From Vreelandella aquamarina (GTDB taxonomy: Bacteria; Pseudomonadota; Gammaproteobacteria; Pseudomonadales; Halomonadaceae): 64,000 nt of DNA. A program made the position numbers and the translations under genes. This document shows positions 47,129-55,490 of this stretch, piece by piece. Location of the stretch: positions 372,001 through 436,000 of the forward strand of contig NZ_JABYQT010000003.1 of assembly GCF_020075495.1 (NCBI RefSeq), in the 5' to 3' direction. The notes beneath the pieces were generated by a model. It had not been told where the DNA came from. It saw only the letters and a list, made by a program, of their open reading frames with translations, and did no database searches. Position 1 is the first letter of the stretch. The number at the start of each line of letters is the position of its first letter.

Positions 47129-48073
47129 CTAGGCAGTACTTGTGTGCTGATCGATCAAGAGCCCGCAGGAAGGCGCTGCCCAGTGGGTACTGGCGGTAAA
47201 CACTACATCGCACACCACCGGCGAGTGGCAGCGGCGCACTTCATCATCGATACGTGCGCGCAGCGCGTCCTGGCGCTTGAGCGAATCGCAGGCGCTGCCC
47301 TCGGGCATTACCGCGTGCACCATGACATACAGAAGCCGGCCAGGGCGCACCATGCGTACCCGCACTTCAAGGGTATGCGTGTCGGCCAGCGCCTGCTTGA
47401 TGGCTTCGCGGACGGGCACCGCGATGGCTTCTTCGGGCGTCTTGTTGAGCAGCTCTTTCAGCGCCTGAGAGGCCATGCGCACGGGAACACCCAGGCACAG
47501 CAGGACCACCGCGACCACCAGCATCGAGTCGATATAGGGTACCAGCGAAACGAAGTTCAGCTTCTCAAAGAGCATGACCAGGCAGAAGGCGACAAGCACG
47601 GCGGCGGAAATAAGGCTGTTGACCATCCAGTTGAGCCTGTCGGCGGCTACCAGGGGGCTTTGCACATAGCGCTGGCTGCGATGCATCACCCAGGCGGTGA
47701 GCGAGCAGGCAAGTGTTGCAAACAGCGCATAGATCACCGCTACGCCAGCGGCAATCTCGCGACCGCCGGTAAGCAGGGCAACGATGGCGTCCACCAGAGC
47801 AAAGAGCGAGACCCCCAGAATCAAGAGTCCTTTACATAGATTGACCAGCGACTCGAAATAGCTGTAACCAAACGGGTAGGATTCGCTATCCGGGCGGCTC
47901 GCCAGCTTGCTGACCTTGATAGTCACCAACGCTACACTAAAGTATATAAGATTGAATAAACCATCCAGCAAGATGGCCTGGGAGTGGGAAGCGAGCGTCG
48001 CGATAATACCCGCACTGCCGATCATGAGCGCCATGAGGGCGGAAAAGGCCAGCGTACGTGTTTCTGTTTTCAT
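47129..48073 (-). CDS. Cation diffusion facilitator-family transporter with altered metal site
   Basis: 314 residues with six membrane helices and a C-terminal cytosolic domain. The two metal-site motifs read LLDGLFNLIYF and ADRLNWMVNS, where classical zinc exporters such as YiiP have D-x3-D and H-x3-D. Here they are D-x3-N and D-x3-N. It resembles the predicted Co/Zn/Cd transporter subgroup (COG3965 as remembered), so specificity may differ. Start at 48073 has GGAG 9 bases upstream, better than 48157. Confidence 0.82.
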   Translation of the reverse strand: MKTETRTLAFSALMALMIGSAGIIATLASHSQAILLDGLFNLIYFSVALVTIKVSKLASRPDSESYPFGYSYFESLVNLCKGLLILGVSLFALVDAIVALLTGGREIAAGVAVIYALFATLACSLTAWVMHRSQRYVQSPLVAADRLNWMVNSLISAAVLVAFCLVMLFEKLNFVSLVPYIDSMLVVAVVLLCLGVPVRMASQALKELLNKTPEEAIAVPVREAIKQALADTHTLEVRVRMVRPGRLLYVMVHAVMPEGSACDSLKRQDALRARIDDEVRRCHSPVVCDVVFTASTHWAAPSCGLLIDQHTSTA

Positions 48074-48169
48074 GAAAGGTGGCTCCGCCGCCATTGGTCG
48101 AGCGCAAAAGCATAGCAATATTGACGACCCATTCACTAATGATAGTGGCGCCAACAAGGACGAACGGCG

Positions 48170-48730
48170 ATGTATTCACGCAGAGATGAACGTAACCGCC
48201 ACGGCAGGGATTTAACCTTTAGCCTGCTGACACCGGAAGATGCCTTCGAGCTGCTGGCATTCGAGACGGCAGAGCGGGCATGGTTCGAGCAGCATATCGA
48301 GGCGCGCAAGGAGCAGTTCTACTCTTCTCATGGTGTGTCCCAACACATCATCGACTGCCTGGCCCTGAACGCCCAGGGGCGTATGAGCCCGTTGCTGATT
48401 CGGCACAAGGGCGTATTGATCGGCCGGGCCAATCTGCGCGATATCGATGGTGAAAATGCCAGTATCGGCTATCGGTTGGCCGCGTGTGCCTGTGGGCAGG
48501 GGATCGCCCAGAAAGCGCTCAAGCATCTAATGAAAGAAGCTCGCTGCATGTATGGCCTGGAGACCCTGACGGCGGTCGTATCCGTGGAGAACCAGGCATC
48601 CAGAAGAGTGCTCGAAAAGGCGGGGTTTGATGCGGTGGACAAGCTTCCAGACCATGCTCGGGTCGCCGATAGGCGTCTGGACTGTCTGGTGTACCGCTGC
48701 GTATTGAGACAGGAAGTGGAGTGCGCATGA
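48170..48730 (+). CDS. GNAT N-acetyltransferase (RimJ/RimL-like)
   Basis: 186 residues. The acceptor-side ASIGYRLAACACGQGIAQKAL forms the acetyl-CoA loop, then VSVENQASRRVLEKAGFDAV is the typical C-terminal strand-helix. Related to RimJ/RimL and other small-molecule or protein acetyltransferases. Substrate unknown. AAGGA precedes the start. Confidence 0.85.
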   Translation: MYSRRDERNRHGRDLTFSLLTPEDAFELLAFETAERAWFEQHIEARKEQFYSSHGVSQHIIDCLALNAQGRMSPLLIRHKGVLIGRANLRDIDGENASIGYRLAACACGQGIAQKALKHLMKEARCMYGLETLTAVVSVENQASRRVLEKAGFDAVDKLPDHARVADRRLDCLVYRCVLRQEVECA

Positions 48731-48840
48731 TGCACGCCCAGGCCAGTCAAGCGGCCAGGTGAGTTTGGTACCTGCCGCTGTACTGTACTAACCTCAAGGC
48801 AGGTCATTGATAATCATTAAGCCAACAGGAGGGTTTAACG

Positions 48841-49677
48841 ATGCCTATGCTGAGCGTCGGCACGGAGCAGGGTACGCCGGTAGAGCTTTATTACGAGGTC
48901 TATGGAGCAGGCAAGCCCGTGGTGCTGGTTCACGGCTGGCCGTTGAGCGGCCGTTCCTGGGAAAAGCAGGTACCTGCCCTGGTAAAAGCGGGCTACAAGG
49001 TCATTACCTATGATCGCCGCGGGTTTGGCTGGTCCACCCAGGCAGATGGCGGCTACGACTACGACACGCTGGCCGCCGATTTGAAAAAGCTGATCGATAC
49101 GCTCGATCTTCACGATGCGACGCTGGTGGGCTTCTCCATGGGCGGCGGTGAAGTGGCACGCTACCTTGCAAGTTACGGCTCTAGCCGGGTTACCAAGGGC
49201 GTATTTGCTGCCGCCGTTCCGCCTTATCTCTACAAGGCAGACGATAACCCGGACGGGGGGCTGGATGACGACACCATCCAGGGTTTTCTGGCCGGCGTCA
49301 GCGGCGACCGTATTGCCTTTCTGGAAGACTTTACCAAGGATTTCTTCTCGACCGAGTCGCGTAGCGACCTGATCAGCGAGCCAAACCGGCGTTACCATCG
49401 CGATATTGCCGCTTTCGCTTCGCCCCTGGCCACCTACGAGTGCGTCAAGGCTTTCAGCTATACCGATTTCCGCGAAGACCTGCCCAAGATCGACGTGCCG
49501 ACCCTGATTCTTCATGGCGATGGTGACAAGATCGTGCCGTTCGACGTCAGCGGCAAGCGCGCCGCCGAATTTTTGCCCAAGGCTCAGACGCATGTGATCG
49601 AGGGCGGCCCTCATGCGATCAACGCCACTCACGCCGAGGAGTTCAACCAGGCGCTGATCGATTTTCTCAAAGACTGA
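48841..49677 (+). CDS. Alpha/beta hydrolase (non-haem chloroperoxidase/esterase type)
   Basis: 278 residues. Nucleophile elbow GFSMGGGEV, acid LILHGDGDKIVPF and histidine IEGGPHAIN form the triad, and VLVHGWPLSGRSWEKQ is the oxyanion region. This matches bacterial cofactor-free haloperoxidases/arylesterases. GGAGG before the ATG and a strong terminator after. Confidence 0.9.
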   Translation: MPMLSVGTEQGTPVELYYEVYGAGKPVVLVHGWPLSGRSWEKQVPALVKAGYKVITYDRRGFGWSTQADGGYDYDTLAADLKKLIDTLDLHDATLVGFSMGGGEVARYLASYGSSRVTKGVFAAAVPPYLYKADDNPDGGLDDDTIQGFLAGVSGDRIAFLEDFTKDFFSTESRSDLISEPNRRYHRDIAAFASPLATYECVKAFSYTDFREDLPKIDVPTLILHGDGDKIVPFDVSGKRAAEFLPKAQTHVIEGGPHAINATHAEEFNQALIDFLKD

Positions 49678-49699
49678 TTGACCGATACCCTTGCAGTCG

Positions 49700-49724
49700 C
49701 GCCGCCCTTGGGCGGCGTTTTTTT
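49700..49724 (+). terminator. Intrinsic terminator after the hydrolase
   Basis: CGCCGCC (49700-49706), CTTG loop, GGCGGCG (49711-49717), then TTTTTTT. Confidence 0.95.
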
Positions 49725-49769
49725 AAGCCCGCACACAAGGCGTTACCGCGCGTTTCAGGGAGCAGATAG

Positions 49770-50501
49770 ATGAGCGAAGCATCAATGATGAGAAAGATAA
49801 TGGCCCCCACCGGCGTGCTGCGCGCTACCATCAATGTCGGCAATCCGATCCTGGCAGGGCTCGACGCCGAGCAGCAGCCATATGGGGTGTCGGTCGACTT
49901 GGCAAAACGGATTGCGCAGCGACTGGAAGTCGAACTCGAACTGCAGGTATACGCGTCCGCCGGCGAGGCCGTCGACGTCGTGAGCGGTGAAAAGGCCGAC
50001 ATGGGATTTTTTGCGCTCGACCCTAAGCGGGGCGAGAGCATCGAGTTTACGGCGCCCTATGTGCTGATCGAAGGCTACTATCTGGTGCGCGAGGAGTCGC
50101 CAATTACCGATCAAGAAGAGGTCGACCGCCCGGGGCAGCGCATCGTGGTGGGCAAGGGCAGCGCTTATGATCTCTACCTGAGCCGCACCATACAACACGC
50201 CGAGCTGGTGCGCGCACCCACGTCGCCAGAGGTGGTGGAGTTCTTCAGGGAACATCAGTTGGATATCGCCGCCGGCGTCAAGCAGCAGCTGGAGGCGGGC
50301 ATCGAGACGTTTGGCGGTATGAGGCTGCTACCCGGTCACTTCATGACCATTCAGCAGGCCATGGGCGTGCCGAAGAACCGGCCACCGGAAGCAGCGGCGT
50401 TTCTCTCGGCATTCATTGAAGAGATGAAGGCCGAGGGCGAAGTGGCACGCCTGCTGGAGAAACACGCCATTCAGGGCGCATCGGTTGCCCCCGCCGCCTG
50501 A
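49770..50501 (+). CDS. Family 3 solute-binding protein without signal peptide
   Basis: 243 residues with the amino-acid-type binding-protein fold: GVLRATINVGNPILAGL, GVSVDLAKRIAQRLEVELEL, EFTAPYVLIEGYYLV and RIVVGKGSAYDLYLSR. The N terminus (MSEASMMRKIMAPTG) has no hydrophobic segment, so the protein should stay in the cytosol. No permease or ATPase gene is adjacent. GGAG supports the start. It could be a ligand-binding or enzyme-like cytosolic relative (a cyclohexadienyl-dehydratase-like role is conceivable); function unknown. Confidence 0.8.
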   Translation: MSEASMMRKIMAPTGVLRATINVGNPILAGLDAEQQPYGVSVDLAKRIAQRLEVELELQVYASAGEAVDVVSGEKADMGFFALDPKRGESIEFTAPYVLIEGYYLVREESPITDQEEVDRPGQRIVVGKGSAYDLYLSRTIQHAELVRAPTSPEVVEFFREHQLDIAAGVKQQLEAGIETFGGMRLLPGHFMTIQQAMGVPKNRPPEAAAFLSAFIEEMKAEGEVARLLEKHAIQGASVAPAA

Positions 50502-50520
50502 TGGCAACGGGGCAAACCAC

Positions 50521-50907
50521 CTACCCCACGATCCACACGGCGTCGCCCTTGAATTCAGCTCTCCAGGTACATAGCGTGACGCTGTCGTCTTCCACGCACT
50601 GGCCGTCCTCCAGGCGAAAGTGCTGTTTGTAGAGCGGAGAGGCCACCACGGCGGCGCCCTTTATATCGCCCACTATGCCGTGGGCAATCACGTTGGCATT
50701 GGAGAACGGGTCGTGGTGGTCGATGGCATACAGCTCGCGCGGGTAGCCCGGCAGGTAAAACAGCGCGATCTGCCTCGGGCCCTTGGGCGTTTCCAGCCAG
50801 GCGGCAACGCCGGAAAATGCGACCAGGTCGGCCTTGCGGCACAGTTTCTGGCTGGCCTGCTGGCCTTCGTGTGTGAAAGAGGAGTGTTTCATTGCGGTAG
50901 CGGTCAT
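50521..50907 (-). CDS. nirD: Assimilatory nitrite reductase small subunit
   Basis: 128 residues with the Rieske-like fold of NirD. As in other NirD proteins the iron-sulfur ligands are absent (IDHHDPFSNANV and SPLYKQHF replace the Cys-His pairs). It lies 23 bases after nirB and partners it in reducing nitrite to ammonium with NADH. GAGG 7 bases before the ATG. Confidence 0.93.
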   Translation of the reverse strand: MTATAMKHSSFTHEGQQASQKLCRKADLVAFSGVAAWLETPKGPRQIALFYLPGYPRELYAIDHHDPFSNANVIAHGIVGDIKGAAVVASPLYKQHFRLEDGQCVEDDSVTLCTWRAEFKGDAVWIVG

Positions 50908-50930
50908 GAGGTGTCCTCAGGTGGGTGTGG

Positions 50931-53441
50931 TCAGGCCGGCCGACGCTGGCCGCGCTCGGAGGTCATGATGATGGCCGGGTCCGGACGAGCATTGTTGACG
51001 TAGCTTCTAAAACGCTTGAGCTTGTCCGGGTCGCTGATGGCGCCTGCCCACTCGCACTGATAGTTATCCACCACGGTTTGCATCTGGCGCTCCAGTTCCT
51101 CGCCCATGCCCAGGCTGTCATCGAGAATCACCTCTTTCAGATACTCCAGCCCGCCGTCGAGGTTTTCCCGCCAGACGGACGTGCGCTGCAAACGGTCGGC
51201 GGTGCGCACGTAGAACATCAGGAAGCGGTCGATGGTGCGGTAGAGGGCTTCGTCGTCAAGATCCGTGGCGAAGAGCTCGGCGTGGCGCGGGCGCATGCCG
51301 CCGTTGCCGCACACGTAGAGATTCCAGCCATTCTCGGTGGCGATGATACCGATATCCTTGCTCTGCGCTTCGGCGCATTCGCGGGTGCAGCCGGAAACGC
51401 CGAACTTGATCTTGTGCGGTGCGCGCAGGCCCTTGTAGCGATTCTCGAGCTTGATCGCCATGCCCACGCTGTCCTGCACGCCGTAGCGGCACCAGGTGCT
51501 GCCCACGCAGGACTTCACCGTGCGCAGCGACTTGCCGTAGGCGTGGCCGGTTTCGAAACCGGCGTCGATCAGCTCGCCCCAGATATCCGGCAGATCCTCG
51601 AGCCGGGCACCGAACAGGTCGATCCGCTGGCCGCCGGTGATCTTGGTGTACAGGTCGTACTTCTGCGCTACCTGCCCAAGCACCACGAGTTTTTCCGGCG
51701 TGATTTCGCCCCCGGCAATGCGCGGTACCACCGAATAAGTGCCGTTTTTCTGCATATTGGCCATGAAGGTGTCGTTGGTATCCTGCAGCGGAATATGGGC
51801 GGCGTCGGTAATCGGCTCGTTGAAACAGGAGGCAAGAATGGAGCCCACGGCAGGCTTGCAGATATCACAGCCCAGGTGGTGAGCCCCCGGCGCGCCGTGC
51901 TTTTCGATCAGTTCGCTGAAGGTCTTGATACCCTCTACACGCACGATGTCGTAAAGGGCCTGGCGGGTATAGGCAAAGTGCTCGCAAAGGGATGTGTCCA
52001 CCTCGACACCGCGGGCGGTCAGCTCATGGTCCACCACGCTTTTCAAAAGCGAAGCGCAGCCGCCGCAGCCGGTGCTGGCGCGGGTATCGCTTTTTACCGC
52101 GCCCAAGTTGCTGGCGCCTGTCTCAATGGCGCTGCAGATACTGGCCTTGGTAACGTTGTGGCACGAGCAGATCATGGCGGTGGCCGGTAGCGCGTCCGGG
52201 CCAAGTGTGGGGGCCGCGCCGCTTTGCGGCAGAATCAGCGAAGCGGGCTCCTTGGGTAATTCGATACCATTGGCGTAGTACTGAAGCAGGGTATCGTAGG
52301 CGCTATTATCACCCACCAGCATGGCGCCCAGGAGCTTTTTGCCGTCGCTTGTAACCACCATCTTGCGGTAGACCTGGGTCAGCGGGTCCAGATAGCGAAA
52401 CATCCGCGCACCGGGATTTTGATTGCCGTGGGCATCGCCGATCGAGCCTACATCCACACCTAGAAGCTTGAGCTTGGTGCTCATGTCGGCGCCGGCAAAG
52501 GCAGCGTCGCCGCCGGTGAGCGTCGAAAGCGCGGTCTTGGCCATCTGGTAGCCCGGTGCCACCAGGCCAAAAATGCTCTCACTCCAGAGCGCAACTTCGC
52601 CAATGGCGAGGATGTCCGGGTCGCTGGTCTGGCACTGGTCGTTGATCACCACACCGCCGCGTTCGCCGACGTCCAGGCCGCAGGACCGGGCCAGCTGATC
52701 GCGGGGACGAATGCCCGCCGAGAACACGATCAGGTCGGCTTCCAGCACCTTGCCATCCTGAAACACCATGCGGTGGCGGCTGGCGTCGCCATCCTCGATG
52801 CGCGCCGTAGCCCGCTCGGTCAGTACCTGCACGCCGAGGGCCTCGATTTTCTCGCGCAACAGCTCGCCGCCCTCGGCATCCACCTGCATGGGCATCAGGC
52901 GTGAGGCAAATTCGACCACGGCGGTTTCCAGATTCAGGCCGCGCAGCGCATTGGCTGCCTCCAGACCCAGCAGGCCGCCGCCCACCACCACGCCGGTTGC
53001 GGCACGTTGCGCCGCCTCGCGAATGGCATCCAGGTCGTCCAGGGTGCGGTACACCAGGCAGCCGTCGCGGTCGTTGCCAGGGATGGGCGGCACGAACGGG
53101 TAGGAGCCGGTAGCCAGCACCAGTTGGTCGTAGGGGTAGTCACCCCGCTCGGTGGTCAGGGTCTTGGCCGCGCGGTCGATGGATGTCACCGCTTCGCGGC
53201 TGTTGAAGGTTACCCCGTGGTTTGCGTAGTAGTCGGCGTCACACAGGGCGAGTGCTTCGGCATCACGGCCGCTGAAGTACTCGGAAAGGTGCACGCGGTC
53301 GTAGGCGCGGTGGCGCTCTTCGCCGAACACGGTGACATCCATCTGCGCCAGCGCGCCGCTTTCGATCAACTGTTCGACCAGGTGGTGGCCGACCATGCCG
53401 TTACCGACAATCACCACGTGGCGTTTAGAAGAAGTGGACAT
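50931..53441 (-). CDS. nirB: Assimilatory nitrite reductase large subunit
   Basis: 836 residues. Order: FAD domain (VVIVGNGMVGHHLVEQL), NAD domain (VVGGGLLGLEAANALRG), a BFD-type [2Fe-2S] domain (ICSCHNVTKA with STGCGGC), and the sirohaem/[4Fe-4S] domain with CVGSTWCRYG and SGCTRECAEAQ giving the C-x5-C and C-x3-C ligands. It takes nitrite to ammonium in the cytosol. It starts 2 bases after the end of the FAD reductase gene, so the three genes form one operon. Confidence 0.97.
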   Translation of the reverse strand: MSTSSKRHVVIVGNGMVGHHLVEQLIESGALAQMDVTVFGEERHRAYDRVHLSEYFSGRDAEALALCDADYYANHGVTFNSREAVTSIDRAAKTLTTERGDYPYDQLVLATGSYPFVPPIPGNDRDGCLVYRTLDDLDAIREAAQRAATGVVVGGGLLGLEAANALRGLNLETAVVEFASRLMPMQVDAEGGELLREKIEALGVQVLTERATARIEDGDASRHRMVFQDGKVLEADLIVFSAGIRPRDQLARSCGLDVGERGGVVINDQCQTSDPDILAIGEVALWSESIFGLVAPGYQMAKTALSTLTGGDAAFAGADMSTKLKLLGVDVGSIGDAHGNQNPGARMFRYLDPLTQVYRKMVVTSDGKKLLGAMLVGDNSAYDTLLQYYANGIELPKEPASLILPQSGAAPTLGPDALPATAMICSCHNVTKASICSAIETGASNLGAVKSDTRASTGCGGCASLLKSVVDHELTARGVEVDTSLCEHFAYTRQALYDIVRVEGIKTFSELIEKHGAPGAHHLGCDICKPAVGSILASCFNEPITDAAHIPLQDTNDTFMANMQKNGTYSVVPRIAGGEITPEKLVVLGQVAQKYDLYTKITGGQRIDLFGARLEDLPDIWGELIDAGFETGHAYGKSLRTVKSCVGSTWCRYGVQDSVGMAIKLENRYKGLRAPHKIKFGVSGCTRECAEAQSKDIGIIATENGWNLYVCGNGGMRPRHAELFATDLDDEALYRTIDRFLMFYVRTADRLQRTSVWRENLDGGLEYLKEVILDDSLGMGEELERQMQTVVDNYQCEWAGAISDPDKLKRFRSYVNNARPDPAIIMTSERGQRRPA

Positions 53442-53443
53442 GG

Positions 53444-54730
53444 CTAAGCTGCCTCCAGCGTCGTTGAGGGGGATGGCGGGGTATCAGGATGGAGCAGGGC
53501 ATCGGCATCGGCTTCACCAAACAGCAGTGCCTGACGGCAGGCCTCGAGATCGGTGTTTGCCAGCGCCTGGGCGAAGTACCACGGCCCCATGCGGGTATCG
53601 CCGTACAGCACGGCGCCTTCCAGCCGGTCGTTGCGCAGCAGCAGGCGCCGGTAGTCGCCGCTTTCCGGGTCGCGGTAGCTAAGCACCTCGTGCTCGGCGC
53701 TGGCTTCGGTGGGGCCAAACGCGTAAAGGGCAATACCGCTTATCTTGAGTTTGGTGGCGGTGGGCGCCTCGCGGTAACGGGCACGGCCTTTACCGCACAG
53801 GACATCGACAAGTACTTCCACCTGGCGCCAGATAGGCTCTACCAGCCCGTAGGTGTGCTGCTCGAACTGGCAGCACTCGCCGATGGCATGGATTCGCGGG
53901 TCGGAGGTGGCAAGGGTGTTATCCACCAGAATGGCGCGGCGGGTTTCAAGGCCGGCTTCAATGCCGAGTTCCGCATTGGGTGTAATGCCCGCGGCCACGA
54001 CCACGCTTTGGGCGGACAGGCGCCGCCCATCCTCGAGGACCACCGCGCCTACATGGCCGTGCCCGTCGTCTTCAAGGTGGCTGAGCTGCGCCTGGGTATG
54101 AATCGTCAAACCGCGTCTGGTCAGCGCAGCTTCCAGCATCCGGGCAGCGGTGCCGTCGAGCTGGCGGTTCATCAACTGCCTGCCGCGCTGAATGACGCAG
54201 ACATCAGCGCCGCGCTTTCGAAGCCCTTCGGCGGCTTCCAGGCCCAGCAGGCCGCCGCCTATCACCACACACTGCCCACCTCGAGTGGCAATATCGGCAA
54301 GCGTGTCGGCATCTTCCAGGGTGCGAAACCCGTGCACGCCTTCTAGAGCCATGCCTGGCACATCGGGCAGGGCAGGGCGGGAGCCGGTGGCGATCACCAA
54401 CTGATCAAAAGCGAGCGTGCGTCGAGAGGTCACTACACACTGACGAACCCGGTCGATATGAGTGACTCGTTCGTCCAGATACAGCGTGATGCCGTGCTCG
54501 GCGTACCAGGCCGCCTCGCGCAGTGAAAGCGCCTCAGGCTGTATCTCGCCTGCCAGCAGCGGCGACAGTAGAATGCGGTTGTAGGCCGGCGACGTTTCTG
54601 CGCCCATCACGCTGATACGGACAGGACGGTTGGGCGCTTTCACCACCTGCTCAAGCAGACGATGGCTGGCCATGCCGTTGCCTATGATTACCAGGTGGTC
54701 TTGGGATGAGCACCGGGAAGTCGTTTCCAT
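53444..54730 (-). CDS. NAD(P)/FAD oxidoreductase of nitrate assimilation (NasC-like)
   Basis: 428 residues with FAD motif LVIIGNGMASHRLLEQVV, NAD motif VVIGGGLLGLEAAEGLRKRG and ATSDPRIHAIGECCQ near the C-terminal FAD loop. It resembles the FAD half of NirB and rubredoxin-type reductases. By position, first gene before nirB-nirD and divergent from nasA, it likely passes NADH electrons to NasA, as NasC does in Klebsiella. Start at 54730 has AAAGGAG 6 bases upstream, better than 54796, which would fall in the attenuator region. Confidence 0.85.
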   Translation of the reverse strand: METTSRCSSQDHLVIIGNGMASHRLLEQVVKAPNRPVRISVMGAETSPAYNRILLSPLLAGEIQPEALSLREAAWYAEHGITLYLDERVTHIDRVRQCVVTSRRTLAFDQLVIATGSRPALPDVPGMALEGVHGFRTLEDADTLADIATRGGQCVVIGGGLLGLEAAEGLRKRGADVCVIQRGRQLMNRQLDGTAARMLEAALTRRGLTIHTQAQLSHLEDDGHGHVGAVVLEDGRRLSAQSVVVAAGITPNAELGIEAGLETRRAILVDNTLATSDPRIHAIGECCQFEQHTYGLVEPIWRQVEVLVDVLCGKGRARYREAPTATKLKISGIALYAFGPTEASAEHEVLSYRDPESGDYRRLLLRNDRLEGAVLYGDTRMGPWYFAQALANTDLEACRQALLFGEADADALLHPDTPPSPSTTLEAA

Positions 54731-54794
54731 GGGTCGCTCCTTTCTTCTTTGCGCGGCGGCCATGCAAGCCGCTATGCCGTCGGGAATGCCAGAC

Positions 54795-54854
54795 AAAAAA
54801 GCCCCTGCAGGGATAGCCGGGCGACTGTATCGCCTGAATATTCCTGCAGGGGCT
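54795..54854 (-). terminator. Leader attenuator of the reductase-nirBD operon
   Basis: On the - strand AGCCCCTGCAGGAA (54854-54841) pairs with TCCCTGCAGGGGCT (54813-54800), one G-U, and is followed by TTTTTTGTCT. It lies 65 bases before the first gene, so it must be overcome for expression. Confidence 0.85.
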
Positions 54855-54920
54855 CCATTGCCCGGCAGCTGAGCTCAACCCCGCCTGTGGGGGGTAACGC
54901 AGAACAGCCACCGTTGGCTG
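54850..54920 (-). promoter_or_regulatory. ANTAR-type hexaloop hairpins in the nir leader
   Basis: Three short stems on the - strand each close a 6-base loop with A at position 1 and G at position 4: CAGCC[AACGGT]GGCTG (54920-54905), CCCC[ACAGGC]GGGG (54892-54879) and GGGC[AATGGA]GCCC (54863-54850). The last shares bases with the 5' arm of the terminator, so the two exclude each other. This is the layout recognised by ANTAR antiterminators such as NasR/NasT. Confidence 0.65.
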
Positions 54921-54968
54921 CCCGCTACGCTGAAGTTATCTACTCTCCTGCCTATCTACTTTATAGGG

Positions 54969-54984
54969 GGCAATTTATTGGCCA
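54969..54984 (-). promoter_or_regulatory. Sigma-54-like promoter for the nir operon
   Basis: On the - strand TGGCCA-ATAAA-TTGCC keeps the invariant GG and GC at the -24/-12 spacing. The start would be near 54958, giving a leader of about 228 bases. Confidence 0.6.
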
Positions 54985-55083
54985 AGGTTCGGCGGTTGCT
55001 TGAATTATCAATTCATATCAAAGGCTTGTTGTAAATATTCAGAGCGGTCAAGTGCTCGCATTGCAAGACGCCACGCGCCTGAC

Positions 55084-55098
55084 GCACGCTAATGGTGC
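55084..55098. promoter_or_regulatory. NtrC-like enhancer site
   Basis: GCACG-CTAAT-GGTGC matches the NtrC dyad GCACY-N5-GGTGC except one base. It lies about 100 bases from the nir promoter and 130 from the nasA promoter, suitable for activating both. GGTGCACC at 55112-55119 may be a further half-site pair. Confidence 0.6.
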
Positions 55099-55228
55099 GC
55101 TAGGGGGCAAGGGTGCACCGTGAGTAGCCAGTACCACCAGGGTGAGGGGCTTGAAGAGGAAGTAGGCGTAAAGTTATTTAAGATTAATGCCATGTTTATA
55201 TTGAACTTTATTTTCAATTTTCGAGTGT

Positions 55229-55244
55229 TGGCGCAGCCTTTGCA
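55229..55244 (+). promoter_or_regulatory. Sigma-54-like promoter for nasA
   Basis: TGGCGC-AGCCT-TTGCA matches the consensus TGGCAC-N5-TTGCA at all but one position with exact spacing. The transcript would start near 55256, giving a 235-base leader. Confidence 0.75.
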
Positions 55245-55410
55245 GTTAGTCATGTAACAAGCAACAAGGCACAGACAGGTTCAGCGGCACAACAACACGT
55301 GATCATTGCGTCTGACGGGCAAACAACAACGCTAATGCCCCGGGACAACATGCCATCAACAAATGTGCTCCGACCCCGCTTGTGCGAAATTTGGCACCGG
55401 TGCAGGTGTC

Positions 55411-55431
55411 CCTGAGACAACGGCGTCCAGG
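55411..55431 (+). promoter_or_regulatory. Candidate antiterminator hairpin in the nasA leader
   Basis: CCTG-a-GAC[AACGGC]GTC-CAGG: seven pairs with one bulged A and a hexaloop with A1 and G4. Its 3' half is the 5' arm of the terminator (55422-55432), so it would prevent termination. The partner upstream hexaloop is only weakly visible (GGC[ACCGGT]GC at 55394-55103 region, two pairs). Confidence 0.55.
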
Positions 55432-55472
55432 CTGGCTTCTTATGAGGCTCGCTTGGACGCCTTTTGCGTTTT
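55422..55472 (+). terminator. Leader attenuator of nasA
   Basis: GGCGTCCAGGC (55422-55432) pairs with GCTTGGACGCC (55451-55461), 11 pairs with one G-U, followed by TTTTGCGTTTT. It ends only 19 bases before the nasA ATG. Confidence 0.8.
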
Positions 55473-55490
55473 AAGCGGGAGGAAATCAGT

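Noticed and set aside
55392..55407. TGGCACCGGTGCAGG as a second sigma-54 promoter for nasA
   Set aside because: The GC at -12 is missing at the required spacing (GG is found instead), and the element at 55229 fits far better.
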